DNA of 64,000 nucleotides. Origin: Plenodomus lindquistii. Lineage: Eukaryota > Ascomycota > Dothideomycetes > Pleosporales > Leptosphaeriaceae. The stretch covers positions 1 to 64,000 of the forward strand of contig JANUWI010000009.1 of the NCBI GenBank assembly GCA_025504975.1, in the 5' to 3' direction. This document shows positions 18,558 through 30,141 of this stretch, piece after piece. The stretch's first letter is position 1. Every line of letters starts with the position of its first letter. Under the pieces are notes generated by a model that made no database searches, was not told the DNA's origin, and saw nothing but the letters and a program-made list of their open reading frames with translations. The translations under genes and the position numbers were made by a program.

Positions 18558-19295
18558 GGCCAAGCAGAAAAGAGTATGACTGAACCAAACAGCTCCCTGG
18601 TGGCAACAAGCAAGTGAATATAGCTGCTGATTGAATGGCCGACAAGAGTACGGGCGTGGAACATCGGATGGAGATTTTCCCCATTCCCCATGCTCTGCAT
18701 ATTCTTCTATACCTGAATGGTTCTAGGAGGGTTTGCGGCGGAAACCTGCACCCGCTTCCAGCTTGGAGGTTGCGGTCCTATTACCGCGGACATCACTTAC
18801 TGTAAATGGTCTAGTCGAACGGATTCATGTCGCTTTCCTGGACGTGGGGCAAGTTTTCCTGCACCAAGACTTCTGCGTCATGGCAAGGCACGTAGAGGCA
18901 AGTGCAGAGTTTGGAAAGATAGGAAACGGCGCACGCGACCCATCAAAATGAGACTGACAGCACATTTGCAGCTGTAGCGAACCAAGAATAGCAGGACCGC
19001 GCGGGAACCCAACGGTATCCCATATTTCATGTTGCGAGAGGAACCGTGTGTGTTCGGTTCCCATTCGGAGATCAGGGTCACTCTCTCTCATATCGACCAA
19101 TTGACCAAGCGCCCGGCGGTTCTCTTGCCCGTAGTGATGGAACAGCTCCGACGCACAAGCCACAACCTCGCTCCGTCCCGTCCTCAAGAACTGTCTGTCG
19201 GAACTAGGTTCCTAGTGCATTGCAGTACGAAGTACCGGCACGGACAGGTACCTGCGTTCGTAGAGTTATGGTGGGGGCCACATGCCGTGCGTTGC
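18558..19295. other. Intergenic region next to the large AT-rich block
   Basis: Normal GC content, no gene that I can support. It ends at the inverted repeat at 19296. Confidence 0.4.
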
Positions 19296-19751
19296 GGGTA
19301 CCGAGCATGGTCGCGTAATGCACGTGGTCGCGTAATGCACGCCCTATTGATATTATAATAACGCTAAATATAAAGTTATCAAGCTACATATATTAGTTAT
19401 TATTACAAAATTTTCTAGAGTAGTAATTTATAATTATAGCTTTATAATTCTATTTCTTTATATTTAGCTAGAGTATTAATAGCTAAGCTATACTAGATAG
19501 TTATTAGTAAAAGAGGTAGTATAGGTACTTTAGTAATAGTAGTCTATATAGTACTACTAATATATTACTCTTTTAGCTATAGTTTTATAGTAGGCTTTAA
19601 ATTTTTATATTTACTTTTTTAAAAACTTTATATAGCTTTTTAAATATTATAAGTTTATTATATTAAAGAAGTTAATTAGTATTAATAGTTTACTATTCTA
19701 TTATACTTATAAAATCTTTAATATTTATTTTAGATAATATAGAACTATATT

Positions 19752-19940
19752 CTTATTAGATTAATAGAGTTATTTTAAAGCTAATAGATAAGTAGAGTAT
19801 AGAGTATACTAGCGCATTTTATAGCTAACGTAATAAAACTAGCTTTTTAAATAACGCTTAAAGAATATATAATTAATTATTTTAATTATTATTAAAATTA
19901 TTAATATTTTATATACTTTTAATTATACTATATATTTAAT
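19752..19940 (+). repeat. Left LTR of the copia element
   Basis: 189 bp, matches 24757-24945 apart from mainly transition differences. Its outer dinucleotide is mutated. Confidence 0.75.
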
Positions 19941-22299
19941 AAGTAAAAGTTTTACTACTAACTATTATTTTAGCTATCTATATTTCTAGTATTACAGACG
20001 CGTTTTATTATAGCGTTTTTATTAATTTATAATTTTATAGTTATTCTATAAAATTTTACTAACTATACTAGATAGTACTTTTAACTCTAATTATAAGTAA
20101 TTATATATAAAGTATAGAATAAAATTAATCTAGAAACTTTTTTAGCTTTTTATCTAGAGCTAACTACTTTATAAGTACTATTAGCTTCTAACTATACGCT
20201 AGAAGTAAATATTAAAGTTCCTTTTTATCTAAATAATCTATTTTAATTAGGCTTTAGAGCCTATAAAAAAAATTTTAAATACTATAAAATTATAGCTAAT
20301 TAATATAAATTCTAGTATTATAAATATAAATAAAAGTAGTTAGGCCTCTAGTAAATTATTATATTTATATAGTTAACTTTAATATTATACTTTTTATAAA
20401 CCTACTACCTACTAGAGTTATTAATTTAAAAATAGCTTAAGTAACTAAAAGATATAGTTAGCGTTAATAAAGTTTTTAAATAAAAATAAGTCTAAAACTA
20501 GTATAATAATACTTTTAAATAAATAAAAAGTCTAGTATAATAGAATATATAGCTAGCTAAGTATAATTAGGCAGCTATAAAGGTAGAAAAATACTCTATC
20601 TCTAAAATAATATAACTATTAGTAGTTATTAGAAACTTTCTAGTAGTAGTTAATAAATAAGCTCTAATATAGGTAATTTAGTTTTATAATAATAAATATA
20701 ATATTTTTAGTATAATAAAAAAAAATAATAAAACGCTTCTAAAAATATATAATATTAAACTTTTTATTAAAAGTAAAAAGTAAAGTAAGCTTTATAGCTT
20801 ATAATAATATTTTTACTACTAGAGATAATCTCTACTAGAATAGTATAAAAAACGCCTCTACTATTAAAAATGCTTTATTTAATAAATAGAGTAGACTTTA
20901 AAATTAACGTAGTACTATATAAAAACGTTAGGCTAAAAAACGTATAGAGTTATCTATACCTAAAGTAAAATACTTAGCTTATAAATAAAAATATAATACT
21001 AAAAACTACTTCTACTAAAATAAAAAAAAAGTATCTAAATAGTAAATACTAAATAAAATAATAAAAAACTTTATTACTTTAAAATAGTAAAATAATTTAA
21101 AATTTTAAAAGCTAATTTATTTATAGAGCTAACTCTATACTAAAACTTTATTTATTAAATAATTTTATACTTTAACTTTAGAAGTAGACTAATTATATAG
21201 CTATTAAATTATATAAATTAGAAGTTCTAGAGATTATATTCTAGTAATATCTAATACTAAAATAGGCTTCTCTACTATAATAAGTAACTATTTACTCTAA
21301 AACTTATATATTTTAGATTTAAGTATAATATATTATATTATAAATAATTTCTAGTATATATATAACTATTATGTACCTAGACCTTTAGACTATATATAGA
21401 CTAGTAATATACAAGTCTAGATTAAAAGCTATAGCTCTAACTAGCTACTTTTAAAATATAGTTAATAAATAATAATAATAACGCTCTATAATATAGCTAT
21501 CTACTCTAACTTTTTTTATAATCTAGTATTATTTAGACTACTCTAATAATAAAGAATATAGTAGAATATAAAAGTAAACTCTATAACTCTATAAAAATTA
21601 GATAATACTATTATTAAAAGTCTATAAAAGCTATATAGATAATAGGTAATTAAATACTATACTTTAGTATCTATAGCTTACTATATATATAAAGTAATAT
21701 TATAGACTTTAAAATAAGCTTAGATAGCTCTAGTATTTATATAGTATAAAAAATTTAAGTATTCTAGCCTAGTAGCTATAAAGCACTTTATTTAGTAAGC
21801 TAAAAAAGTATAAATAAAAAGTATTACTATAGTAAAATATAACTTCTATAGTTAAGCTAAAGCCTAACACTAAATTAGATAGGCTCTATAAAATATAGAT
21901 AATAAAAAACTAGAAAAATAACTAGCTATTAATTTCTATTTATATAAATACTAAAGTATTACTAAAAAAAAAGCTAGATATTTATTACTAATAGATACTT
22001 AGTAATATAATAGAACTACTACTTTACTAATAATAGAACTGCAAAGTCTATTATTAAACTATTTTTAAATTTTATTTTTTTTTAAAAACTATTTTAATAT
22101 TACTATAAAAATTATTAAAGTAGATAATAAAATTATAATAGTTAAGCTAGAGGTATAGCGCTATTTTTTATTATAAAATATTATTATTAAGCCTTTAGCT
22201 CTAGATATATAAGTATAGAACAGAGGCGCTAAACGCTTAGAAAGTATAAATAAAAAGAAAGTATATATAATATAATTTAATACTAATTTTTTATAGAAG

Positions 22300-23750
22300 C
22301 TCTAGCTAGAGATAACGTAAGCTACTAATTATTTATATAACTAATTACCTAACTATATAAATAACTAGAAGACTCTATATAAAATTTTTTTTATTTAAAT
22401 AGCTTTTAGTAATAGTATAGTTATTTTAATATAAAAACTAAACTTTACTTATTTTAGAGTATATAGCTGTAAAGCTTTTACTATAACTAATAATATATAC
22501 TATAGTAAAGTACGTTTATAACGTTTTAATTTAAAAGCCTAGATAGAATACCTAGTAGGCTATTAATTTTCTAATATTTATAGAATATAGATTTTATTTT
22601 TTACTAAAATTATTAATACTAGAGACGTTACTTTTAATAAATAAATAATATTTAATAAAAAAGTAGAAAATTTAATAGATAATTTTATATATAGTACACT
22701 AGAAAAAATTACTATATTTATAAAAACTATAGAGCTTTTTTTACTAGTATATAAACTAGAAACTAAATTATTTTATAAAAATAATACTATTAAAAATACT
22801 TTAAAGTAAAATTCTAAAGTAGATCTACTAGAATACTATAATAGTAGAAAGATTAAAAATTATTACCTATCTCTACTACTAACTCTACTACTAGTAGCTT
22901 TTTTTACTTAATTTATAGTAGAAATATACTCTAAAAAATAATTAGTTTTATTCTATATAATTCTATAGATAGTAGCGTTTATAGCAGGAACCTAAGTAGG
23001 TATTATAAAGATAATTAGAAAAAAAGCTATTAATAAAGTTTAATTAAAAAAGATATTTACTATAGGCTTAAAACTTTATTAGAACTAGCTTCTACCTTTT
23101 TTTACGTATAAAAGTAAGCTTAAAGATTATCTACTAGGCGCTAAATTTAAATAAGCTAAATTTAACTATTTTTTAAACTATATTTAAATAGATTTATAAA
23201 CTAAAGTTTTAATTAAAACTACTAAACTAATAGAATAATAAATTTTTAATTATATATAGGTCTACACGTATAAGCTAGATAAAAACTATAATCTTTTTAA
23301 ATATAAAATATAATTAGTAGTTTTAAAAAATTAATAAAAAAATATTATTTTATAAAATATCTATATAGCTATACTAGCTAGCTATTTATTTAGAATACTA
23401 ATAGTAATTATAGCCTAGTATAAACTAGAGCTTAAATAATTTAATATTATAAACGCGTTTATATACGTAGTAATAGACTAAGTTATTTATATATATATAC
23501 TAAAAAGTTATTAGAAAGCTAGTATAATTTTATAAATTAATAAAGTATTATATAGCTTTAGAATTTTACTACTACTATAGTAGAAAAGGTTTATAGTAAT
23601 TCTATAAAAGCTTAGCTTTAAAGCTATACTATATAAACTATACTACTTTATTAAAAGTAGTATTATTATTTTTTTTTATATTAATAATATTATTATAGTT
23701 TATTTTATAGAATAGAACTAGTAAGCTACTAAAGTAATAAAGTAGCTAAA
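22300..23750 (+). pseudogene. Copia polyprotein remnant (integrase C-terminus to RT)
   Basis: Reading through stops, residues typical of copia integrase can be followed around 22440-22650: YFRVYSCKAF, then IEYLVGY, then NIYRI, then NTRDVTF. Near 23671-23700 the RT box reads FFYINNII where active elements have YVDDI, so both catalytic Asp codons have changed GAT to AAT. All of this matches G-to-A and C-to-T mutation by RIP. The protein cannot be made. Confidence 0.7.
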
Positions 23751-24756
23751 AAAGTAGTACGTAATTACTAGAGGGTATAATCTATAATAGTTTTTTAAAA
23801 TAGAAATAATTTATAACTAAACTTTATACTAGATCTAACTTTTCTAGGCTTTTTACTATAATAAAATTAGTTAACTAATTAATAATTAAAGAGTAGTTTA
23901 TAATACTCTAATAGTAGCTACTAAATTATTACTATATAATAGCCTAGTAAGCTATATAGACGTTAATAAATACTAATAAAAAATTAGATTATTTTTTTTA
24001 ATTATAGTTACTACGTAACTAGATATTTTATTTATTATATTATAACTAGTAAAGTACTTTACTAATTCTAGCTATAAATATTATTAAGCTGTAAACTAAG
24101 TTTTAATATACTTTTAGAATACTAAATTAACTAGATTATAATTTAAAAGTAGTTTATACTTTTAAATTATAGATAACGCCTTTTTTACTAATAATATATA
24201 ATATAGAAAAAGCTTATAAAGCTATATAATTAAGCTATATAATAGGCTTATTATTTAAAAAGTAAATAAATAAAATATAGTAATAATATTAACTACTAAA
24301 GCTAAACTACTTACTCTATTCTAAATTACTAAAAAAGCTTTTTTTATATTAAAACTTTTTTAGAAGCTCTATATTAAAATTAAGCTAGGACTAATTATTA
24401 TTAAATATAATAATTAATAGACTATCTAACTATTTACTATAAAAATATTAAAGCTTTAAACTAAACTCTAATACGTTAATATCTATAATTACTAGCTATA
24501 GTAGAAAGTATAATAATAATAGATAGATATATAATATATATAGTTATTAAAAATAAATATAAATAGCTTTATAAAGGCTTTACTAAAAAAATTATAAAAA
24601 AAGTTTTTTTATTAATTTAGATTTATTAAAGCTAAAACGCTTTTAACGCTAATAAATAAAACTCTAATTAAAAAAATTTAATAGTAACTAGACTACTTTT
24701 TAATAACTTTTTAAAAAAAAGGTTTTAGCTAGTAATAGCTTCTAGGCTAAAAAAAG

Positions 24757-24945
24757 TGTATTAGATTAATAGAATTATTCTAAAGCTAATAGATAAATAG
24801 AGTATAGAGTACGCTAGCTTACTCTATAGCTAATATAATAAAACTAGCCTTTTAAATAACGCTTAGAGAATATACAATTAATTATTCTAATTATTATTAA
24901 AATTATTAATATTTTATGCACTTTTAATTGTACTATGCATCTAAT
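24757..24945 (+). repeat. Right LTR of the copia element
   Basis: 189-bp partner of 19752-19940, less mutated, with the expected TG start after a purine run. Confidence 0.75.
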
Positions 24946-26789
24946 TATTCTTTTTTAATAAATTTAGCTTTAGCTATTAATATTTTTATTAAAAGTTAGT
25001 TATACTACTTTTTTTTTACTTTATTTAATTAGTAATATAGAAAATTATTTAAAAAGATAAATATAAAGTCTATAAATTATAGTTTTTATTTATCTAAAAA
25101 AATAAAATTATTTTAAAAAGTTTTATACTTTTTTTTCTTTTCTTTTAATATATAGGTAATTCTATTATTGTTAGAGTTAATAATACTAACGTAAATTAAT
25201 AATATAACTATTATTATATTAATTCTAGTTATTTTATAGCTGTTTAAATTAATATATTTAGTTTAAAATAATTCTACTATATATTAATTAACTATTTTAA
25301 TTATATTAAAGTATTAAAAAACTTTAGTAATATTATATAGAACTTTTTATATAAAAATATATCTAAAATTAAATAGAATAATTTTAGTAGTTATAAAACT
25401 AGCTAGTATATTATTAGTAGTAATAAAACCTTTCTAACTTTATTACTATAAATAGTAAAAGCTTTTTTTAAAAAATAAAAATAGTTTTTAGATTTTTATA
25501 GAATATTTTTTAAATTTATAAATATTTATAGTTTTTTAAAAAAAAAGTTTAAAATATAGTAGCTATAGTATATAGATACTATAAAAAAGTAGTAATAAAA
25601 ATAGAATTTTATAAAGTTAATAATATTCTATAAACTATAGTATTTAGTATTATAGAGAGCAGATTTAAAAGCAATTAGAAAATAGATTACTATATAGAAA
25701 ATGCTTAAAAAAGCGTACTATTTATAGCTAAAATTTTAGTAAAAATATTTTCTACTCTATTTATATAAATACTCTATAGAGCGTGCTATATATAACTATA
25801 CTCTATATATACGCTTAATATATACACTCTATAATATTTAGTTAAATAAATAGCTATTTAGAAATAATATTAAATTATATAAAAAAAAACTTCTATTTAA
25901 TATACTATTTTAATATACTTTTAAACTATACTAATTTTATTATATTATTATTTTATTCTATTTTAGTAATATTAAATATTACTTTTTTATAAAAATATCT
26001 TTAAAAAAAATTTATTTAATACTTTTAAATTATATTTAAAGTATATATTAATAATATAATTAGTAGTATAGCTTTTTTATTAGATTATATAGCTACTATT
26101 ACTTTTAACTATTTATATATTTTTTTTTAAAAGTTAATAATAGCTTTTTTAAATATATAATCTCTAGCTAAAAGTTATATAAAAAGTTTATATTTATTTA
26201 AATTATATTCTTTTTTTTCTCTATAATATATATTTAACATCTAGAAATAGTATATATAATTAACTTTTACTAATTTAAAAACTATTTCTTATATTTTAAT
26301 ATAGAAACTACTTTATAGTATTAATAATTATTATACTATAGTAAAGTTTTAGCCTATTATTATACTAATAAATAATAAATATAATTTAAGTATTAAAAGT
26401 TACTTTATTTTTAATTAAATAGTGCAAAAAATATAACTAGTATATATTTTTAAAGTATTAAATTTTTTTTAAATATTTTATATAGTTTATAAAATCTAGT
26501 TTCTATTATATTATAAATAAGTATTAGTACTTTTATTTATTAGTATATAAACTATACTAGCTTTAAAATTTTTAGCTAACTATTATTTATTAGACTTTAG
26601 TTTATTTTATAATTAGACTATTTATATACTATATACCTAGTGCTTATAATTTTTAATTTTTAATTAGTATATTAATTAGACTTATATAAGCTTAAATATT
26701 ACGTGTTAAAGATATAGCGTTTATATTATTATAGTGGTAGAAGCGTGTATTACGCGATTACTTGCATTACGCGACCATGCTCGCTACCC

Positions 26790-27511
26790 TGCAGGTCGAA
26801 TCAGGTCGAGCTCCAGACCACACAGCAGGAAGCGATCTTCTCTTCGTCTCCATATTTCACACGGAGGGTCGAGATACCGGGCCACTCATGCCCACCTTAT
26901 GACTCGTGGACCATGGCAATTAACATTGTCGTCACAGGAAGGTCATTGATATTCCGAAATACAGTGGTGATGAAGCAGCCACGAATCCCACGATGTACGG
27001 AACATGCTTTTTGTGGGTCTTATCTCGGCTGGTAACCTCGGCCGGGAACTACAATTCAGCACTCTTCAGGCTGCTCCAGCGCACTTTTTCATGTTCAGAC
27101 ATTCGGAATTTTGTGTACCGATGGACGTGAGATCAAAGGTTTTGCAAAAGAATCTATGCGGAAAGGTGGCTATCAGAGGTTAGGACATGTTCGTGGGCTC
27201 AAGTGCTTTGGTGCAGGGCCGTGATTGGGTGAAACAGCCTTGGAAGGAGGGTAGTCACCTTCCCCTTGAGGGACTGGTTAGCTCTCTCTGCTGCTCGTAT
27301 GCAAGAAAATCCTGTCTGTGAGCTACCGATGGGATGTGGCTGCATTCTTGAAACGAGGTGCTGAATTGAGCGAGACCTAAGCAACGTCAAGGCTAGAACT
27401 CCGGTCATAGTTCTGCTTTGTTTATCTTTATGAATCTCACTTCAAACCGATCCTGATATATGTGCTGTTTCTCTGTACAGAGTCCTTGGGCTGGACTGAG
27501 ACTATAGCACC
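26790..27511. other. Intergenic region
   Basis: Ordinary composition, no supported gene; presumably holds the promoter of the receptor gene at 27512. Confidence 0.4.
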
Positions 27512-28843
27512 ATGGCATCTGCTTACTTTAACACTCTTCCAGCCAACGAACTTGACGAACGGATTGCTGCAGGACTGTTGTTGCTGACTGGGCTCACCCC
27601 AGACAGCAAAGATCCTAAAGATGGAGTCACGATCCCACCGTTTCGTCCAACGGAGGACTACGAATTTGAGAGCAGAGGTCCAGCCGTCATAATTGCACTT
27701 TCGGTGTGTATGATCGTTCTCACGCTTGTCGCATTCCTCAGGCTGGGCATTCGATTGTTCGTCCATGGAGTCCGTTTCGGTGGCGATGACTGGTTCATAA
27801 TTCCAGCGTATCTTCTCTCCATGGCGTACCCGGCGCTTCAAATCGCCATGGTTCAGTATGGTGGGGCAGGCAAGCACTTCTACGACATCACCTATCAAGA
27901 GTACCTTTATTACAAACATGTGAGCGAAGACAACCATAGACATGCGTCATTGCGTAAAACTAATGGTGGTATTCAGCTCGCACCTTTAGCCACGACTGTA
28001 TTCTACGTCTACGTAGGAGTTGTCAAGATGAGCATCGCATTGTTCAACATTCGGCTGACAACTCTTACAACGACATTCTGGAAGACTATCAACTGGACAT
28101 TTTTTATGATTTGCACAGCCTACACCTTTACCGCGCTCTTTCTGAACGTGTTCAAGTGCAATCCTCAGTACGCGAGCTTTGACTTGCTTCGAATCGCAGA
28201 GTCGGGCAAGGTACCGAAGTGCTTATCCGTCAATTCAATGAACAGCATCCTCCGATTGAATCTCGCTCTGGACTTTACCGCCCTCGTAATTCCGGTGATT
28301 GTAATATGGAAAGTCCAGCTGAGCTGGAAGAAGAAGGCTCGCATCTTTGGGCTGCTGTCCATCGGGCTGATTGCTTGCGTCGCCTCGGTCATGACCCTTG
28401 TGTCTCAGTACACCCTGGAGAAGGATCCGCTGTGGAACTACACGACTCTGCTCGCATGGATCATGGTCGAGCTAGTCGTAAGCCTTATCGCAGCTTGCGC
28501 TCCTACCCTTGCCTACCTTCTCCCGCTCTCCATGTTCTCAAAGCATGATGCATCCAACAGTGCTAGCAAATTGACAAGCCGTACACCAGCCACTGGGTTT
28601 GGCTCACAGCTTCCAAGGGACGATCTCGCTCTGCGGGCACGTTATGCAAACGGAGAAGGAGATAGCGAAGAGGAAGACCGTTGCATGTTCGTCGGGGGAG
28701 ATACCAAGCCGCGGTGGCCAGAAATTGGACGCAGCGGTCATTTTGCGGATGATGCTAGCCAAACAAACTGGTACGGTGATCGTAGAGGCAATACCTTTGA
28801 TGTAGTCTATGATGATCGAGGCCAGGCACGAGAGCTTGGGTGA
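27512..28843 (+). CDS. PTH11-like seven-helix membrane protein (fungal rhodopsin-like family)
   Basis: ATG at 27512 (accATGG). One probable 57-nt intron (27920-27976: GTGAGC, branch CTAAT, ATTCAG) leaves the frame open; exons 27512-27919 and 27977-28843 give 424 residues. Seven hydrophobic segments begin near residue 58, with the family's conserved features: a Gly-Asp-Asp-Trp (GDDWF) after helix 1-2, a Lys-containing helix 4 start, and a polar C-terminal tail of ~90 residues. This family includes Pth11-type surface receptors of plant pathogens. It lacks a CFEM domain, so ligand and pathway are unknown. It lies just inside the AT-rich block. Confidence 0.82.
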   Translation: MASAYFNTLPANELDERIAAGLLLLTGLTPDSKDPKDGVTIPPFRPTEDYEFESRGPAVIIALSVCMIVLTLVAFLRLGIRLFVHGVRFGGDDWFIIPAYLLSMAYPALQIAMVQYGGAGKHFYDITYQEYLYYKHVSEDNHRHASLRKTNGGIQLAPLATTVFYVYVGVVKMSIALFNIRLTTLTTTFWKTINWTFFMICTAYTFTALFLNVFKCNPQYASFDLLRIAESGKVPKCLSVNSMNSILRLNLALDFTALVIPVIVIWKVQLSWKKKARIFGLLSIGLIACVASVMTLVSQYTLEKDPLWNYTTLLAWIMVELVVSLIAACAPTLAYLLPLSMFSKHDASNSASKLTSRTPATGFGSQLPRDDLALRARYANGEGDSEEEDRCMFVGGDTKPRWPEIGRSGHFADDASQTNWYGDRRGNTFDVVYDDRGQARELG

Positions 28844-29799
28844 GCTAGGATAGGTCACGCGCAATCCATCTGCATCATGGAATTTGTCTAGGACAAGCAA
28901 TATGAACGAAGTGTAGCATACTTGAGCTGTCTCAGTTTATCTCCTCGTATCAATGTAGTATATGACGGTTTGCAAGACGATCTTATTCTTGTCTATTCAA
29001 TGACATGTGATGGATCTAATTTAGCCCGTGGCAATAAGTTAACTAGCCATATTCAACCTTGGCGAGCAATCTTGCTGTAGCACTGGTATCATGATGTGTG
29101 CAGAATTCCATATACGCTCCTTCGGCTACGGGGCTGTACGAATTTTTGTTCCTAGCCACGGGCGTTGTCGATAATTAAGTTCACCAGGATTACTTACATG
29201 TCTTGGACACTGGCTTACCTACCTGATCCTCGAAAGCTCCGTCGCACCCATTTCACAACCATGCCACACGCATCGCAAGTCTGAGCAAAGCGGTAGTCAG
29301 AAGGAATGTAACATGCCCTCCACAAAACGTTCAGAACACAAATCCCGCGTGGTGCCAATCATCCTGAGACTTGGATGGTCGACGTAAAACACAGTATGTG
29401 GTGCGCGCGTTGGGACAGTGTAGTCCGTCAGGTCGTTGGAGGACACGAGTTTTGGTAAACGATCTTCAATCCTCGCATCACACAGTTCACAGGAGGGACA
29501 CGTGTCAGAAGCATAGCAAACAAGGCAAGGCGGGAAGAGACTCATTCAAACAAAGAAGTCGGACACGATGCAGTCATCTGTCCAACTGATTTAGAAGAAT
29601 ATCGCAGATAGTCAACCCATATGGGACCTCGGAAATGCTGCATGTCCGTAGACATGTTTCTCCTGTACGCCGTGGGAATCTCCAAAATGACCTGCATCGC
29701 AGCGCGGACGTCCAAAGCATGTCGGATATGATCCAAGAGCTCGGAAGGGTCGCACCGCATGGACTCTACCTACCACCGTGTTCAATCCACACGATCACA
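28844..29799. other. Intergenic region
   Basis: About 0.95 kb with no credible coding frame on either strand. Confidence 0.4.
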
Positions 29800-30141
29800 T
29801 CAATTGCCCCCCAGATACCCTCTCAATGCACTCTCAACCTGCTGATCGTTCAAGCCCCGGGCTTGCATCTGCGCCGACAAAGTACCCTCCTGCAACGCGC
29901 TTCCCACACTACCCTGCGCCGGTTGAGCATGTCCTGGTCGCGGTCCACCCTGCCAATACGGACTCTCGTACACGGGCGCACCACCATTGACAATTCCACC
30001 TCCTGCATTACCAGCAGCACCAGCCGTCTTCGGCGGCCTACCAACCCCCGAGTATGTGGGCGCAGGAACAGGCAGGCCCTTTGCGATCATCGCCTTTTCC
30101 CTGTCCTTCTTTTTTTGCTGGGACCAGCGTGCCTTTGACAC
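29800..30141 (-). other. Alternative C-terminal frame of the remodeller gene
   Basis: This frame (112 codons up to a stop at 29800) continues the remodeller gene if one A is removed from the run of seven A's near 30112. It contains a basic segment and a GRPPK AT-hook-like motif and looks coding. The uncorrected frame instead ends at 30038. Either a real frameshift, a sequence error or chance. Confidence 0.4.

Larger units (their letters stand above)
19752..24945 (+). mobile_element. RIP-degraded Ty1/copia LTR retrotransposon
   Basis: Two direct repeats of 189 bp (19752-19940 and 24757-24945) enclose ~4.8 kb. The right copy starts TGTATTAGAT after a purine tract (AAAAAAAG), as expected for a polypurine tract and LTR start. 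The interior still shows copia landmarks on the + strand in integrase-then-RT order, with many stop codons. The LTRs differ mostly by C/T and G/A, the left being the more degraded. Confidence 0.78.
19296..26789. mobile_element. 7.5-kb AT-rich block bounded by terminal inverted repeats
   Basis: The left edge (19296-19371) and right edge (26712-26789, inverted) share ~75 bp beginning GGGTA-C/G-CGAGCATGG. At the left edge GGTCGCGTAATGCA occurs twice (19309-19322, 19326-19339). At the right edge it occurs once intact (26763-26776) and once with C-to-T type changes (~26745-26758). The interior is almost pure A/T with stops everywhere, as after heavy RIP. TGC flanks both ends and may be a 3-bp target duplication. 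It is probably a large DNA transposon whose transposase is beyond recognition. The superfamily is unknown, and the nested copia element accounts for 5.2 kb of the length. Confidence 0.65.
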
